Shown in pieces: positions 31,720-41,133 of a stretch of DNA of 64,000 nucleotides; positions within the stretch are counted from its first letter, which is position 1, and every line of letters starts with the position of its first letter. Position numbers and translations under genes: made by a program. The notes beneath the pieces were generated by a model. It was not told the DNA's origin and made no database searches. It saw nothing but the letters and a program-made list of their open reading frames with translations. Source of the stretch: Defluviimonas sp. SAOS-178_SWC (GTDB lineage Bacteria > Pseudomonadota > Alphaproteobacteria > Rhodobacterales > Rhodobacteraceae); NCBI RefSeq assembly GCF_039830135.1, contig NZ_CP156081.1, forward strand, positions 1,164,001 to 1,228,000. The letters run 5' to 3'.

Positions 31720-33630
31720 TCAGCTCCGCCCGCGGCGCGGCGGGGCCATGCCGCCCTTGCGATGAGCCGCCTTTGCAGGCTTGCGCGGCGCCTTTCCGCC
31801 TTTCGGGGCCGCGGCCTTGGTTGCCGGGCCGGTACCCTTGCGATGCGGTTTCTTTCCTGCCGGTTTTGCCTTCGGGCCAGGAGCCTGCGGTTCGGGGAGA
31901 AGCCCGTGCTCGGCCGCAACCTCCTGAGCGATGTGGCGACCTTTCGGCTTCGCTTTCCACCCGTCCGGCTTCCTGTCCGGCCGCTTCGCCGGTTCGGCCA
32001 CAGGCCGCGCCTCCGGGGCCGGTGCCGGCCCGCGTGGCGCGAAGGGCGGCTCGTCGAGCGCCCTGAGCACCGCGGCACCTTCGAGCTTTCCGCCGGCGCC
32101 CACGGCCGCCAGAAGGGCCGGCGCGCGCGAGGCGAGCACTTCGACGAAGGTTTCCGTCTCCTGCACCCGGATCGCGCCGACATCCTCGCGGCCGAGGTTC
32201 CCGGCGCGGCAGAGCATCGGCAGGATCCAGCGCGGCTCGGCCCGATCCGCCCGCCCGACCGAGATCGCGAACCAGCGGCTCGGCCCGAAGTTTTGCGCGG
32301 CGCGTGGCGGGGCATCGACGGATGCCAGTTCCTCGGGCGCGGAGTGCCGGTCGCGCCAGGCCTTGACGAAGGCCGCCGCGATGCGCTCGGCCCCGTGCAG
32401 GTCGAGAAGCCGCGCGGCAAAGGTAGCGTCGCCCTCCGTCACCGCCTCGGTCCAGACCGGATCGGACAAGAGCCGCTCCTCGTCCTTCAGCCGCACCGCC
32501 TCGGCCGAGGGCGCATCGACCCATTCCGCCGTGACCTTTGCGAACCGCAACACGCCCTCGGCCTTGCGCCGGGCGTTCTTCGGCACGATGAGGGCGCTGA
32601 CGCCCTTGCGGCCGGCGCGGCCGGTGCGGCCCGAGCGGTGGAGCAACGTCTCTCCGTTCGATGGCAGTTCGGCGTGGATCACCAGGTCGAGATTGGGCAG
32701 GTCGATCCCGCGTGCGGCGACATCCGTGGCGACGCAGACCCGTGCGCGCCCGTCGCGCATCGCCTGAAGCGCATGGGTGCGTTCCGACTGGCTCAGTTCG
32801 CCCGAAAGCGCCACGACCGAGAAACTGCGGTTCGAAAGACGCGTTGTCAGGCGATTCACGGTGGCGCGGGTGTTGCAGAAGACGATGGCGTTCTGGGCTT
32901 CGTAGAAGCGCAGGACGTTGACGATGGCGTGTTCGACATCGTGGGTGGCGACCTGCATCGCCCGGTAGTCGATATCGGCGTGCTGGCTGCGTTCGCCGCC
33001 CGTGGTGATGCGGACCGTGTCCTTCTGGTACTTCTGCGCCAGCATCGCGATGGCTTTCGGCACCGTGGCCGAGAACATCAGCGTGCGGCGGGTCTCGGGT
33101 GCCTCGCCGAGGATGAATTCGAGGTCCTCGCGGAAGCCGAGGTCAAGCATCTCGTCGGCCTCGTCGAGCACGACCGCCCGTATCGCCGTCATGTCGAGCG
33201 ATCCGCGCTGGATATGGTCCCGCAGGCGCCCCGGCGTGCCGACGACGATATGGGCGCCCCGGTCAAGCGCCCGGCGTTCGTCGCGCATGTCCATGCCACC
33301 GACGCAGGAGGCCACGGTGGCGCCGGTCAGAGCGTAAAGCCAGCCAAGCTCTCGCTTGACCTGAAGCGCAAGCTCGCGTGTCGGCGCGATGACGAGGGCG
33401 AGCGGCGCCCCGGCCGGTCCAAAGCTCTCCTCGCCCTCCAGGACCGTCGGCGCGATGGCCAGGCCGAAGCCCACGGTCTTGCCCGAACCGGTCTGGGCCG
33501 AGACGAGAAGGTCCGCGTCCCCGTGTCCTTCCTGCGTCACCGCCTCCTGCACCGGGGTCAGCACGGCATAGCCGCGCTCGGCCAGCGCGTCGGCCAGGGG
33601 CCGGATCAGGGTCGGGGTCTTGGTCATCAT
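31720..33630 (-). CDS. DEAD-box ATP-dependent RNA helicase with DbpA RNA-binding domain
   Basis: The protein has 636 residues. The helicase core has SAQTGSGKT near residue 45, VLDEADEMLDLG near 150, MFSATVP near 180 and, in the second RecA domain, HRSGRTGRAG near 328. After the core, a DbpA-type RNA-binding domain spans roughly residues 470-540 (RWFAISVGRADRAEPRWILP, then REDVGAIRVQETETFVEV). A basic Lys/Ala/Pro tail of about 90 residues ends the protein. This build points to ribosome assembly or cold-adapted RNA remodelling. Two ATG codons adjoin (33630 and 33627). The upstream open frame is non-homologous and not used here. Confidence 0.93.
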   Translation of the reverse strand: MMTKTPTLIRPLADALAERGYAVLTPVQEAVTQEGHGDADLLVSAQTGSGKTVGFGLAIAPTVLEGEESFGPAGAPLALVIAPTRELALQVKRELGWLYALTGATVASCVGGMDMRDERRALDRGAHIVVGTPGRLRDHIQRGSLDMTAIRAVVLDEADEMLDLGFREDLEFILGEAPETRRTLMFSATVPKAIAMLAQKYQKDTVRITTGGERSQHADIDYRAMQVATHDVEHAIVNVLRFYEAQNAIVFCNTRATVNRLTTRLSNRSFSVVALSGELSQSERTHALQAMRDGRARVCVATDVAARGIDLPNLDLVIHAELPSNGETLLHRSGRTGRAGRKGVSALIVPKNARRKAEGVLRFAKVTAEWVDAPSAEAVRLKDEERLLSDPVWTEAVTEGDATFAARLLDLHGAERIAAAFVKAWRDRHSAPEELASVDAPPRAAQNFGPSRWFAISVGRADRAEPRWILPMLCRAGNLGREDVGAIRVQETETFVEVLASRAPALLAAVGAGGKLEGAAVLRALDEPPFAPRGPAPAPEARPVAEPAKRPDRKPDGWKAKPKGRHIAQEVAAEHGLLPEPQAPGPKAKPAGKKPHRKGTGPATKAAAPKGGKAPRKPAKAAHRKGGMAPPRRGRS

Positions 33631-33880
33631 GTCGTCTTTCAGGATCGGCCCGGGATCGCGGGCGGGAACCGCGCCTTCGGCCCGGAAGCGGGGGAGAACG
33701 CCCCGGCGCGGCGAATGACGGCACCTAAAGCGAAACGGCGGCGATGTATAGGGCGAATACGCAACCTGGCAAGTGTCCCGCGCGCATGTCAGTCCCTTGA
33801 TCGGTCGCGGAACATCGCTAGCATCGGAAGATACTGTCGAGATCCCGAGGTGACTCACGCCAACCGGAAGGAAGAGGTTC

Positions 33881-34495
33881 ATGTTTCGCGGTCTTGCGAT
33901 CTTCAGCCTGCTGTCCGTCACCCCGGCTTCTGGTCAGGACGGTCCCGCCTTCGACTGCGCGAAAGCGGAGAGCGATGCGGAGAAGCTGGTCTGCGCCGAT
34001 GCCGGACTTGCCCAGCTCGACAGGCGCGTTGCTGACCGATATGCGGCTGCGCTCGCCGTGGCCAAGAGCCTTGGCGCAGGCGCGCAGCAGGCGGAAGACG
34101 CGTTGCGGGCCTATCAGCGCGGCTGGGTCAAGGGCCGCGACGATTGCTGGAAGGCGGACGATCTGAAAGCCTGCGTGGAGGCCGCCTATCTTCGCCGCGA
34201 AGGGGAGCTTGTCGCGCAGTGGTTGCTGGAAAAGCCGACCTCCGTCGCCTTCTGGGCCTGTGACGGCAATCCGGCCAACGAGGTCGTGACCTACTTCTTC
34301 GACACGACCTTGCCGAGCGTCCGCTTCGAACGCGGCGACGCGGTCGATACCGGATCGCTTTCACCGACAGGGTCGGGGTCGAAGTATGAGGGGAGCTTTG
34401 GGCGTTCGATCTGGATCAAGGGCGATGAGGCCACCTACCGGGAGCCGGACCCGGACGGCACGACGATGACCTGCACACTCGCCCGGACGGAATGA
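33881..34495 (+). CDS. LprI-MliC fused lysozyme inhibitor-like protein, exported
   Basis: The protein has 204 residues. A short signal peptide (MFRGLAIFSLLSVTPASG) leads into a LprI/DUF1311 domain with paired cysteines: FDCAKAESDAEKLVCAD near residue 25, DDCWKADDLKACVEAAYLRR near 86. Residues about 120-204 form a MliC-like domain: FWACDGNPANEVVTYFF, then the key inhibitor motif GSGSKYEGSFG near 165, IWIKGDEATYREP and a final cysteine. Both domain types inhibit c-type lysozyme in known cases, so protection of the periplasmic wall is likely. It is divergent from the helicase. GGAAGAGG precedes the ATG. Confidence 0.82.
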   Translation: MFRGLAIFSLLSVTPASGQDGPAFDCAKAESDAEKLVCADAGLAQLDRRVADRYAAALAVAKSLGAGAQQAEDALRAYQRGWVKGRDDCWKADDLKACVEAAYLRREGELVAQWLLEKPTSVAFWACDGNPANEVVTYFFDTTLPSVRFERGDAVDTGSLSPTGSGSKYEGSFGRSIWIKGDEATYREPDPDGTTMTCTLARTE

Positions 34496-34534
34496 ACGGA
34501 CCGCGCGCGCCCTGAGGCGAGGCGCGGGAGATGA

Positions 34535-35554
34535 TCACCCCCGCGAATACATGCCCTCGTAGATCGGACTCAGCGTCTCGGCGTCGAAGAGCGACGAGAC
34601 GGATGTGCCGGACCAGATGTTCATGATCGCCTGGGCGAACATCGGCGCAGTCGGAACGATGCGGATGTTCTTGGCCTTCTTCACCGCCTCGGTCGGCTCG
34701 ATCGAGTCGGTGATGACAAGGCTTTTCATCACCGAATTCGTCACACGTTCCACTGCCGGGCCCGACAGGACGCCGTGGGTGATGTAGGAATGAACCTCGC
34801 TCGCGCCGCCCTGTATGAGCACCTCGGCCGCCTTGCAGAGCGTGCCGGCCGTGTCGCAGATGTCGTCGACGATGATGCAGGTCTGGCCCGAGACGTCGCC
34901 GATCACCGTCATTTCCGCGATTTCGCCGGCCTTCACCCGCCGCTTGTCGACGATGGCGAGCCCGCAGCCGATCCGCTGGGCAAGCTCGCGCGCCCGCGCC
35001 ACGCCGCCGACGTCTGGGGAGACGACCGTCACCTGATCGAGCTTGCCCTTGAAGTGGTGCTCGATATCGAGCGCGAAAATCGGCGCGGCGTAGAGGTTGT
35101 CCACCGGAATGTCGAAGAAACCCTGGATCTGGGCGGCATGCAGGTCCATCGTCAGAACCCGGTCGACACCGGCCCCGGCGATGAGGTTCGCCACGAGCTT
35201 GGCCGAGATCGGGGTCCGCGCCTTGGCGCGGCGGTCCTGGCGGGCATAGCCGAAATAGGGGATGACGGCGGTAATCCTGCTGGCCGACGACCGCTTCAGC
35301 GCGTCGGTCATGATCAGAAGCTCCATCAGGTTGTCGTTCGCGGGGTTCGAGGTCGACTGGATGATGTACATGTCCTCGCCGCGGACGTTCTCGAAGACCT
35401 CGACGAAGATCTCCTGATCGTTGAAACGTTCCACCCGGGCATCGACGAGCCCGACGCTCATTCCCCGGTGCATCGACATCCGCCTTGCGATCGCGTTCGA
35501 AAGCGGTCGGTTCGAATTACCGGCGATGAGCTTCGGTTCGGTCATGTTGGCCAT
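34535..35554 (-). CDS. prs: Ribose-phosphate pyrophosphokinase (PRPP synthetase)
   Basis: This 339-residue enzyme makes PRPP from ribose 5-phosphate and ATP for purine, pyrimidine, histidine and tryptophan synthesis. [19 protein letters not shown] is near residue 45, the catalytic flexible loop region DKRRVKAGE is near 215, and the PRPP-binding loop [17 protein letters not shown] is near 240. The start ATG has AAGGA seven bases before it. It is about 20 residues longer than the usual bacterial enzyme, as is common in alphaproteobacteria. The next gene starts divergently at 35671. Confidence 0.97.
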   Translation of the reverse strand: MANMTEPKLIAGNSNRPLSNAIARRMSMHRGMSVGLVDARVERFNDQEIFVEVFENVRGEDMYIIQSTSNPANDNLMELLIMTDALKRSSASRITAVIPYFGYARQDRRAKARTPISAKLVANLIAGAGVDRVLTMDLHAAQIQGFFDIPVDNLYAAPIFALDIEHHFKGKLDQVTVVSPDVGGVARARELAQRIGCGLAIVDKRRVKAGEIAEMTVIGDVSGQTCIIVDDICDTAGTLCKAAEVLIQGGASEVHSYITHGVLSGPAVERVTNSVMKSLVITDSIEPTEAVKKAKNIRIVPTAPMFAQAIMNIWSGTSVSSLFDAETLSPIYEGMYSRG

Positions 35555-35670
35555 CGTAGGGTCCTTGTCGTGGGGGTGGGCCGCGGGCCCGCGCCGGATG
35601 ACGGATTCGTGACGTTGCCTCCCGCTTACCACCCGGCTAGCTTCCCCGCAAACCTCTAGGAGATGCGCCG

Positions 35671-36282
35671 ATGCCACATATCGACTACTATTTCTCGACG
35701 ATCTCGCCCTTCACCTATCTCGCCGGGACGCGGCTGGAGGAAATCGCGGCCAGACATGGCGCGACGATCACCTACAAGCCCCTCGACATCGGCGCCCTTT
35801 TTGGCCGGACCGGCGGCACCGCGCTGAAGGACCGGCACGACAGCCGCAAGGAGTACCGGCTGCAAGAGATCGCGCGTCAGGCGAAGAAGGCCGGGATGAA
35901 GATCAACCCGCAACCGATGTTCTGGCCCGCCAATGCGGCGCCCTCGTCCTATGCGATCATTGCCGCGCAGGCCGCAATGGCGAAGGGGGCGGGCGGTGAT
36001 CTCGGCGGGCTGGTCCACGGCGTGTTGCGCGCCTGCTGGGCCGAGGAGCGCGACATCTCTCAGGACGACACCGTGCGCGACCTACTGACAGCGCATGGAT
36101 TCGAGGCGCGCCTTGCCGACAGCGGCCTGCTGATGGGGGCCGAGACCTATGCCAACAACCTTGAGGAAGCGGTGGGCAAGGGCGTCTTCGGCTCGCCCTT
36201 CTACATCACCGATTGCGGTCAGCGCTTCTTTGGGCAGGACCGTCTCGAGGATCTCGACCTGCATCTGGCGGGCAAGCTCTGA
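35671..36282 (+). CDS. 2-hydroxychromene-2-carboxylate isomerase family protein (DsbA/GST-kappa fold)
   Basis: This 203-residue protein has the thioredoxin-like fold of HCCA isomerases and kappa GSTs. [20 protein letters not shown] has the catalytic serine in place of a CXXC motif, and [25 protein letters not shown] near residue 170 is the family C-terminal signature. In naphthalene degradation the enzyme isomerises HCCA with glutathione. Here the substrate is unknown. AGGAGATGCGCCG precedes the ATG. Its stop overlaps the hydrolase start (TGATG), so the two may act on one compound. Confidence 0.88.
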   Translation: MPHIDYYFSTISPFTYLAGTRLEEIAARHGATITYKPLDIGALFGRTGGTALKDRHDSRKEYRLQEIARQAKKAGMKINPQPMFWPANAAPSSYAIIAAQAAMAKGAGGDLGGLVHGVLRACWAEERDISQDDTVRDLLTAHGFEARLADSGLLMGAETYANNLEEAVGKGVFGSPFYITDCGQRFFGQDRLEDLDLHLAGKL

Positions 36283-37082
36283 TGCCGCTCGGTGCCAGGG
36301 CGGGGCATCCGACCTTCTGGCAGGTCAGCGGCCACGGGGCGCGGCCGGCGCTGGCAATCCATTGTTCTCTGGCCGGTTCGGGGGCCTGGACGGGGGTCGC
36401 GGATCGGCTTGCAGACCGGCTGACGCTGACCGCGTTCGACCTGCCGGGCCACGGGAAGTCCGGCGACTGGAACGGAGAGGGCGACCTTCTCAACCTCTCG
36501 ACCCGCATCGCGGCCAGCTTCATCGAGACGCCCGTCGACCTTGTCGGCCATTCTTTCGGCGCAGTGGCGGCGCTCAACCTCGCCATCGCCGCACCGGAGG
36601 CGATCCGAACCCTGACGCTGATCGAACCGGTTCTGTTCGCCGCCGCCAAGGGCTTCCCGGAATGGGAGGACCACCAACTGGAGATGGCCGCGTTCGAGGC
36701 GGCGATGGTGGAGGGCCGGGCGGAGGCGGCGGCAGAAGCCTTCACGCGGGTCTGGGGCACCGGCGTCGACTGGGCGCGGATGAGTGCGAACAGCCGCGCC
36801 GACATCACCCGTCGCATCGCGCTTGTCGCCGCCGGGAACCGCGCGCTTTACGACGACAGCGGCGGCATCCTGGAACCCGGCGGGCTTGAATGCCTCGAGA
36901 TGCCGGTCCTCCTGATCCGCGGCGATCGCTCCCCGGCGATCGTCGAGCGCATCGCCGAGGAGATCGCGGCGCGGCTTCCGGATGTGGGGGTGGCCACCGT
37001 GCCGGGCGCGGCCCATATGGTGCCGATCACCCATCCGGACGAGACGGCAGGGCTGATCGGCGTCAATCTCGACCGCGGATGA
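36282..37082 (+). CDS. Alpha/beta hydrolase
   Basis: This hydrolase of 266 residues has the nucleophile elbow VGHSFGAVAAL near residue 89, the oxyanion-side segment HCSLAGSGAWTGVADRL near 28, the acid in LLIRGDRSPAIVE near 212 and the catalytic histidine in PGAAHMVPITHP near 245. It is translationally coupled to the HCCA-isomerase-like gene. Substrate is unknown. Its last 20 bases overlap the convergent threonine aldolase gene. Confidence 0.88.
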   Translation: MPLGARAGHPTFWQVSGHGARPALAIHCSLAGSGAWTGVADRLADRLTLTAFDLPGHGKSGDWNGEGDLLNLSTRIAASFIETPVDLVGHSFGAVAALNLAIAAPEAIRTLTLIEPVLFAAAKGFPEWEDHQLEMAAFEAAMVEGRAEAAAEAFTRVWGTGVDWARMSANSRADITRRIALVAAGNRALYDDSGGILEPGGLECLEMPVLLIRGDRSPAIVERIAEEIAARLPDVGVATVPGAAHMVPITHPDETAGLIGVNLDRG

Positions 37083-38121
37083 TCCCGGCGAAAGCCTCGA
37101 TATCGGCGTCGCTCGTGCACCAGGAACAGACGAAGCGGGCGCTGACCGGCTGATCGCCGGGGCCGTCCAGCGTCTCGTCATGCGGCCAGAGATAGTAGTG
37201 CGCGCCCGCGTCCATCGCCCGGCGGTGTGTGCCGCGCGGCAGGTAGGCGAAGACCATGTTCGCCTCGCGCGGATAAAGCAGGCTGGCCCCGGGCAGCGAC
37301 AGGATCGCCGCCTCCAGCGATGCCGCGCGGGCATTGGCGTCGCGCGCGAGGCGCAGCCAGAGACCGTCGGTCAGATAGGCCTCCATCTGCGCCGAAAGGT
37401 AGCGGTGCTTGGAAAAGAGATGCCCGCCGCGCTTGCGGCGCAGCTCGAATTCCCACGCCTTCTTCGGATCGAAAAGCACCACGGCCTCGACCCCCATACA
37501 GCCGTTCTTGGTGCCGCCGAAGGACAGGATGTCGACGCCGGCCTTCCAACTCATCTCGGCGGGGCTGGCATTCGTGGCGACGAGCGCGTTGGCAAAACGC
37601 GCGCCGTCGAGATGGACGGGCAGGCCGTAATCCTTGGCAACGGCGCAGAGCGCGGCGGTCTCGGCGACGGAATAGATCGTGCCCGCCTCGGTCGTGTTGG
37701 TGAGCGTGACGATCGCGCGCTGCACCGAATGGACGAAGCCATGCGGCGTCGCGTCGATCGCCTGCCTCAGCGCGTCCGGCGTCATCTTGCCGTCCGCGCC
37801 CGGCACCTTGACCAGCTTGCCGCCGCCGATGAAGAATTCCGGCGCGCCGCATTCGTCGACCTCGACATGGGCGGTGTCGTGGCAATAAACCGCGCCCCAG
37901 GGCGGGCAATAGGTGGCCAGCGACAGGGAATTCGCGGTCGTGCCGTTGTTGACGAGGTAAACCTCTGCCGCCGGCGCCTCGAAGATCTCGCGGATCAGCG
38001 CCCGCACCCGGTCCATCGCCGGATCGGTGCCGTAGGACGGGGCGTAGCCGGCATTGGCCGCGCTCAGCGCGGCCATGATCTCGGGCGCGACGCCCGAGGA
38101 ATTGTCTGAGGCGAATTCCAT
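37063..38121 (-). CDS. Low-specificity L-threonine aldolase family PLP enzyme
   Basis: This 352-residue enzyme should cleave L-threonine or L-allo-threonine to glycine and acetaldehyde. The N-terminal FASDNSSGVAPEI and YGTDPAMDRV are family segments, the PLP-binding lysine is in SFGGTKNGCMG near residue 205, and HLDGARFANALVA with the PLP-contacting aspartate is near 170. The start overlaps the stop of the cysteine-cluster gene (ATGA). Other beta-eliminating lyases of this fold remain possible. Confidence 0.9.
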   Translation of the reverse strand: MEFASDNSSGVAPEIMAALSAANAGYAPSYGTDPAMDRVRALIREIFEAPAAEVYLVNNGTTANSLSLATYCPPWGAVYCHDTAHVEVDECGAPEFFIGGGKLVKVPGADGKMTPDALRQAIDATPHGFVHSVQRAIVTLTNTTEAGTIYSVAETAALCAVAKDYGLPVHLDGARFANALVATNASPAEMSWKAGVDILSFGGTKNGCMGVEAVVLFDPKKAWEFELRRKRGGHLFSKHRYLSAQMEAYLTDGLWLRLARDANARAASLEAAILSLPGASLLYPREANMVFAYLPRGTHRRAMDAGAHYYLWPHDETLDGPGDQPVSARFVCSWCTSDADIEAFAGIIRGRD

Positions 38122-38585
38122 CAGAGGTCCTCGATGATATGGTCTTCCCAGTCTTCTTCCGGGATTTCGAACTCGGGCAGGGTCCAGCCCCGCACGGATT
38201 CGCCCGCCTTCTCGACGCTTTCGGGATCGCCCGAGATCAGCGGATGCCAGTCGTAGAGCGGCTTGCCTTCGTGGCGCAGCCGGTAGGCGCAGGTCGAGGG
38301 CATCCAGTAGGCGACCTCGGCGATGGTCTTGGGGCTGAGGACGACACATTCCGGCACGAAGCGCTTGCGTTCCTCGTACTGGCCGCAGCGACAGGTTTCG
38401 GTGTCGAGAAGGCGGCAGGAGATGCGGGTGAAGAAGACCTCGCCGGTATCGGCGTCCTCGAGCTTGTTCAGGCAGCACTTGCCGCAGCCGTCGCAAAGCG
38501 CCTCCCATTCCCGCGGGGTCAGCGTGTTCAGCGGGCGCTTCCAGAAGCCGGGCCGAAGCCCGTCGCGGGGAATATCGTGTTTCAT
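38121..38585 (-). CDS. YcgN/UPF0260 family cysteine-cluster protein
   Basis: This protein has 154 residues. The CxxCxxCC motif in CDGCGKCCLNKLED near residue 31, with further cysteines in SCRLLDTETCRCGQYEERKR and a conserved CVVLSP, mark the UPF0260 (YcgN) family, thought to bind zinc or an iron-sulfur cluster. Function is unknown. The start at 38585 gives the family N-terminus MKHDIPRDGLRPGFWKRPL. It lies 43 bases after ribF in the same direction. Confidence 0.9.
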   Translation of the reverse strand: MKHDIPRDGLRPGFWKRPLNTLTPREWEALCDGCGKCCLNKLEDADTGEVFFTRISCRLLDTETCRCGQYEERKRFVPECVVLSPKTIAEVAYWMPSTCAYRLRHEGKPLYDWHPLISGDPESVEKAGESVRGWTLPEFEIPEEDWEDHIIEDL

Positions 38586-38628
38586 GGGGGGCGAGATTGG
38601 CCGAGTGAGGTGCGAAAGGAAAGGGGTG

Positions 38629-39555
38629 TCAGAGCGTGGTGAGGATTGTCCGCGCCCGGTCACAATCGGCATTCATCTGTTTGATGAGGTCCGGCAGCCC
38701 GTCGAACTTCATCTCGGGCCTCAGATAATCGATCAGGGCGACCGAGAGGTGCTCGCCGTAGATGCCGCCGGAGAAATCGAAGATGTAGGTTTCGAGGTTC
38801 GGCTGGTTCTCTCCGAACATCGGCCGCACGCCGAGGCTTGCCGCGCCATCGTAGCTGCCCTGATGCGGTCCGGTAAGGATGTCGATCTTGACGGCGTAGA
38901 CGCCGAGCTTCGGCAGATGCAGCCCCTCGACCCCCATATTCGCCGTCGGAAAGCCCAGATCCTTGCCGCGCTTGTCGCCATGCATCACCGCGCCTTCGAT
39001 CCGGTGCCAGTGGCCGAGCATCCGGGCCGCGTCGCGGGGGCGGCCCTCGCTCAGCGCGGCGCGGATCGCGGTCGACGAGATCTCCTCGCCGTCCTGCGCG
39101 ACAAGCTCCGCGATGGTGACGCCGAAGCCGTGCCGGCGACCGGCATTGCGCAGCGTTTCCACGTTACCCTTGCGGCCCTTGCCGAAGCAGAAATCCGCCC
39201 CGACCGTGACATGGGCAACGCCGATCCCGGCAACGAGGACGTCGGCGACGAAGGCCCCGGCCTCCATTCCCGCCAGTGCCGCATCGAACGGCAGTTCGTA
39301 AAGCTGCGTCACGCCAAGCTTTTCCAACCGATGCGTCCGCGCCTCGGCATTCATGAGCCGGAAGGGCGGGGCGTCGGGGGCGAAGAACTGGCGTGGATGG
39401 GGTTCGAACGTGACGATGCCGAGCGGCGCCTGCCCCTTGCGCGCGAGGTCGATCACCGCCTGGTGGCCAAGATGCACACCGTCGAAATTGCCCATCGCCA
39501 CCGAGGCCCCCCGGTCGGACGGTTCAATCCCGTTCCAATGCTCGTGAATGCGCAT
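38629..39555 (-). CDS. ribF: Bifunctional riboflavin kinase/FAD synthetase
   Basis: This 308-residue enzyme converts riboflavin to FMN and FAD. The N-terminal adenylyltransferase half has GNFDGVHLGHQAVID near residue 22, FEPHPRQFF near 50 and SSTAIRAAL near 160. The C-terminal kinase half has GFPTANM near 200 and the segment PNLETYIFDFSGGIYGEHLS near 255. Length and layout are standard. It starts 31 bases after the MaoC gene stop. Confidence 0.97.
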   Translation of the reverse strand: MRIHEHWNGIEPSDRGASVAMGNFDGVHLGHQAVIDLARKGQAPLGIVTFEPHPRQFFAPDAPPFRLMNAEARTHRLEKLGVTQLYELPFDAALAGMEAGAFVADVLVAGIGVAHVTVGADFCFGKGRKGNVETLRNAGRRHGFGVTIAELVAQDGEEISSTAIRAALSEGRPRDAARMLGHWHRIEGAVMHGDKRGKDLGFPTANMGVEGLHLPKLGVYAVKIDILTGPHQGSYDGAASLGVRPMFGENQPNLETYIFDFSGGIYGEHLSVALIDYLRPEMKFDGLPDLIKQMNADCDRARTILTTL

Positions 39556-39586
39556 CTGCCCCCGTCTGGCGGGAGCGCCCGCCGCG

Positions 39587-40075
39587 TCAGTCGAACTTGC
39601 GGCTTGGCGCCAGAACCACCGCCTCGCCTTTCAGCACAACCGTATCGCCCACCGCGCAGTGGGTTTCAAGGGTGACCCGGCGCCGGGCATGGTCGATCGC
39701 GGTGACCTTGACCTCGGCATAGACCGTGTCGCCGGGGCGCACCGGCGCCATGAATTTCAGCGACTGGCCGAGATAGACTGTGCCATGCCCCGGAAGCTGC
39801 TCGCCGATGACCGCCGAGATAAGGCCGGCCGTCAGCATCCCGTGCGCGATACGCCCCTCGAAGATCGTGTCGCGGGCGTAATCGTCGTCGAGGTGCACCG
39901 GGTTGCGGTCGGTCGACACTTCCGCGAACATCTCGATGTCGCGGTCGGTGACGGTCTTCTGAAGATAGCGGGTCATCCCGATCTCCAGGTCTTCGATGCA
40001 GATTGTTCCGCGCGGCAAGTTGTCGAGCATCATCGCGAATCCCGGCTGGTCATGTTGCAGTGCAGCATAAGACAT
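39587..40075 (-). CDS. MaoC family (R)-enoyl-CoA hydratase-like protein
   Basis: This 162-residue hot-dog fold protein carries the hydratase motif: FAEVSTDRNPVHLDDDYARDTIFEGRIAHGM around residues 50-80, with the catalytic Asp and His. It resembles PhaJ-like (R)-specific enoyl-CoA hydratases that link beta-oxidation to polyhydroxyalkanoate. Two starts are possible: ATG at 40075, used here, and a pair of ATGs at 40033 and 40030 that would give the more usual family length. Neither has a strong ribosome site. An AT-rich stretch at about 40105-40145 probably holds the promoter. Confidence 0.88.
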   Translation of the reverse strand: MSYAALQHDQPGFAMMLDNLPRGTICIEDLEIGMTRYLQKTVTDRDIEMFAEVSTDRNPVHLDDDYARDTIFEGRIAHGMLTAGLISAVIGEQLPGHGTVYLGQSLKFMAPVRPGDTVYAEVKVTAIDHARRRVTLETHCAVGDTVVLKGEAVVLAPSRKFD

Positions 40076-40159
40076 GCGGCCGGATAGCGCAATGGCTTCG
40101 GGTAATTATCGGGCCAAAATCGACAAAAATATGAAATATTGTTGCGGACCGGTCATAAA

Positions 40160-41041
40160 CTAACGCAGACGGCCAATACTGTAGGTCGGCGAAAGCTGCC
40201 GTTCGTCGAGCCAGCTTTCCAGAAGCCCGGCATCAGGCGCCTCGACATCCGGGCCGAACGCCTCTCCCGCGAGGCCGCCGGTGACGAACAGCGTGTCGAC
40301 CCCCTCGCCGATACCGCCTTGAATGTCGGTGTTGATGCCATCCCCGAGGGCGAGGATGCGGTCGTTACGGGCGTCCTGCCCGGTCGCTGCAAGCCGCCGC
40401 CGCGCGAGATCGTAGATCGGCGGATGAGGCTTGCCGTAATAGAGGCTTTCGCCCCCCATCTCGTCGTAGAGGGCGGCGATGGCACCGGCGCAATAGATGC
40501 GCTTGTCGCCGTAGTCGACGACCAGGTCGGGGTTGCTGCACAGAAGCTTCAGCCCCTTTGTCTTCGCATAAAGAAGCGTCGCCCGATAATCTTCCGGCGT
40601 TTCCGTGAGATCGTTGAACGGACCGGTGCAGACGATCCCCTCGGCCGCGTCCAGAGGGACGCGGACGATCTCCGGTTCGTCTGCGAACTCGGCCGGGATG
40701 TCGGTGAAGAAGCCGAGGTCCTTTTCGGGCCCCAGATGATAGACCTTCCGCCCGACCGCGCCCGAGAACATGGCCGCCTGCGCCGCGTCGCCGGACGACA
40801 CGATCAGGTCCCAGGCGTCGCGCGGCACGCCCATCCGGTCGAGCTGTGTTTCCACAAAGCCGTTGGGGCGCGGCGCGTTGGTTAGCAGGACGACATGGCC
40901 ACCACCGGCGCGGAAGGATTGCAACGTGGCGACCGCGGCGGGGAAGGGGGCACGGCCGTTGTGCAGGCAGCCCCAGAGGTCGCAGAAAAGCGTCTCGTAG
41001 CCATCGGAAACGTCTGACAGCGACTGGATGATCCGGGTCAT
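40160..41041 (-). CDS. TIGR01459 family HAD-type hydrolase
   Basis: This 293-residue HAD phosphatase is of the class IIA type. The nucleophile motif is FCDLWGCLHNGRAPFP near residue 19, motif II is LLTNAPRPN near 53 and motif III/IV is ALGDGINTDIQGGIGEG near 240, with YYGKPHPPIYDLA near 202. The cap type suggests a phosphorylated sugar or nucleotide substrate, which is not known. AGGAGGCAAGCAA precedes the start. Confidence 0.9.
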   Translation of the reverse strand: MTRIIQSLSDVSDGYETLFCDLWGCLHNGRAPFPAAVATLQSFRAGGGHVVLLTNAPRPNGFVETQLDRMGVPRDAWDLIVSSGDAAQAAMFSGAVGRKVYHLGPEKDLGFFTDIPAEFADEPEIVRVPLDAAEGIVCTGPFNDLTETPEDYRATLLYAKTKGLKLLCSNPDLVVDYGDKRIYCAGAIAALYDEMGGESLYYGKPHPPIYDLARRRLAATGQDARNDRILALGDGINTDIQGGIGEGVDTLFVTGGLAGEAFGPDVEAPDAGLLESWLDERQLSPTYSIGRLR

Positions 41042-41092
41042 TTGCTTGCCTCCTGGGCTTCACTAGGGCCGACGCACGGCGTCGGGAAAGGA

Positions 41093-41114
41093 AAGGGCGC
41101 CCGAAGGCGCCCTT
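41093..41114 (-). terminator. Rho-independent terminator of ppaC
   Basis: On the minus strand AAGGGCGCC and GGCGCCCTT form nine pairs around a TTCG loop, followed by TCCTTTCC. It lies 20 bases beyond the ppaC stop. Confidence 0.8.
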
Positions 41115-41133
41115 CTGTAACGCGCGGGAGACG

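Noticed and set aside
38586..38628. A flavin (FMN) riboswitch near ribF
   Set aside because: The gaps around ribF are under 50 bases and hold no room or pattern for that riboswitch.
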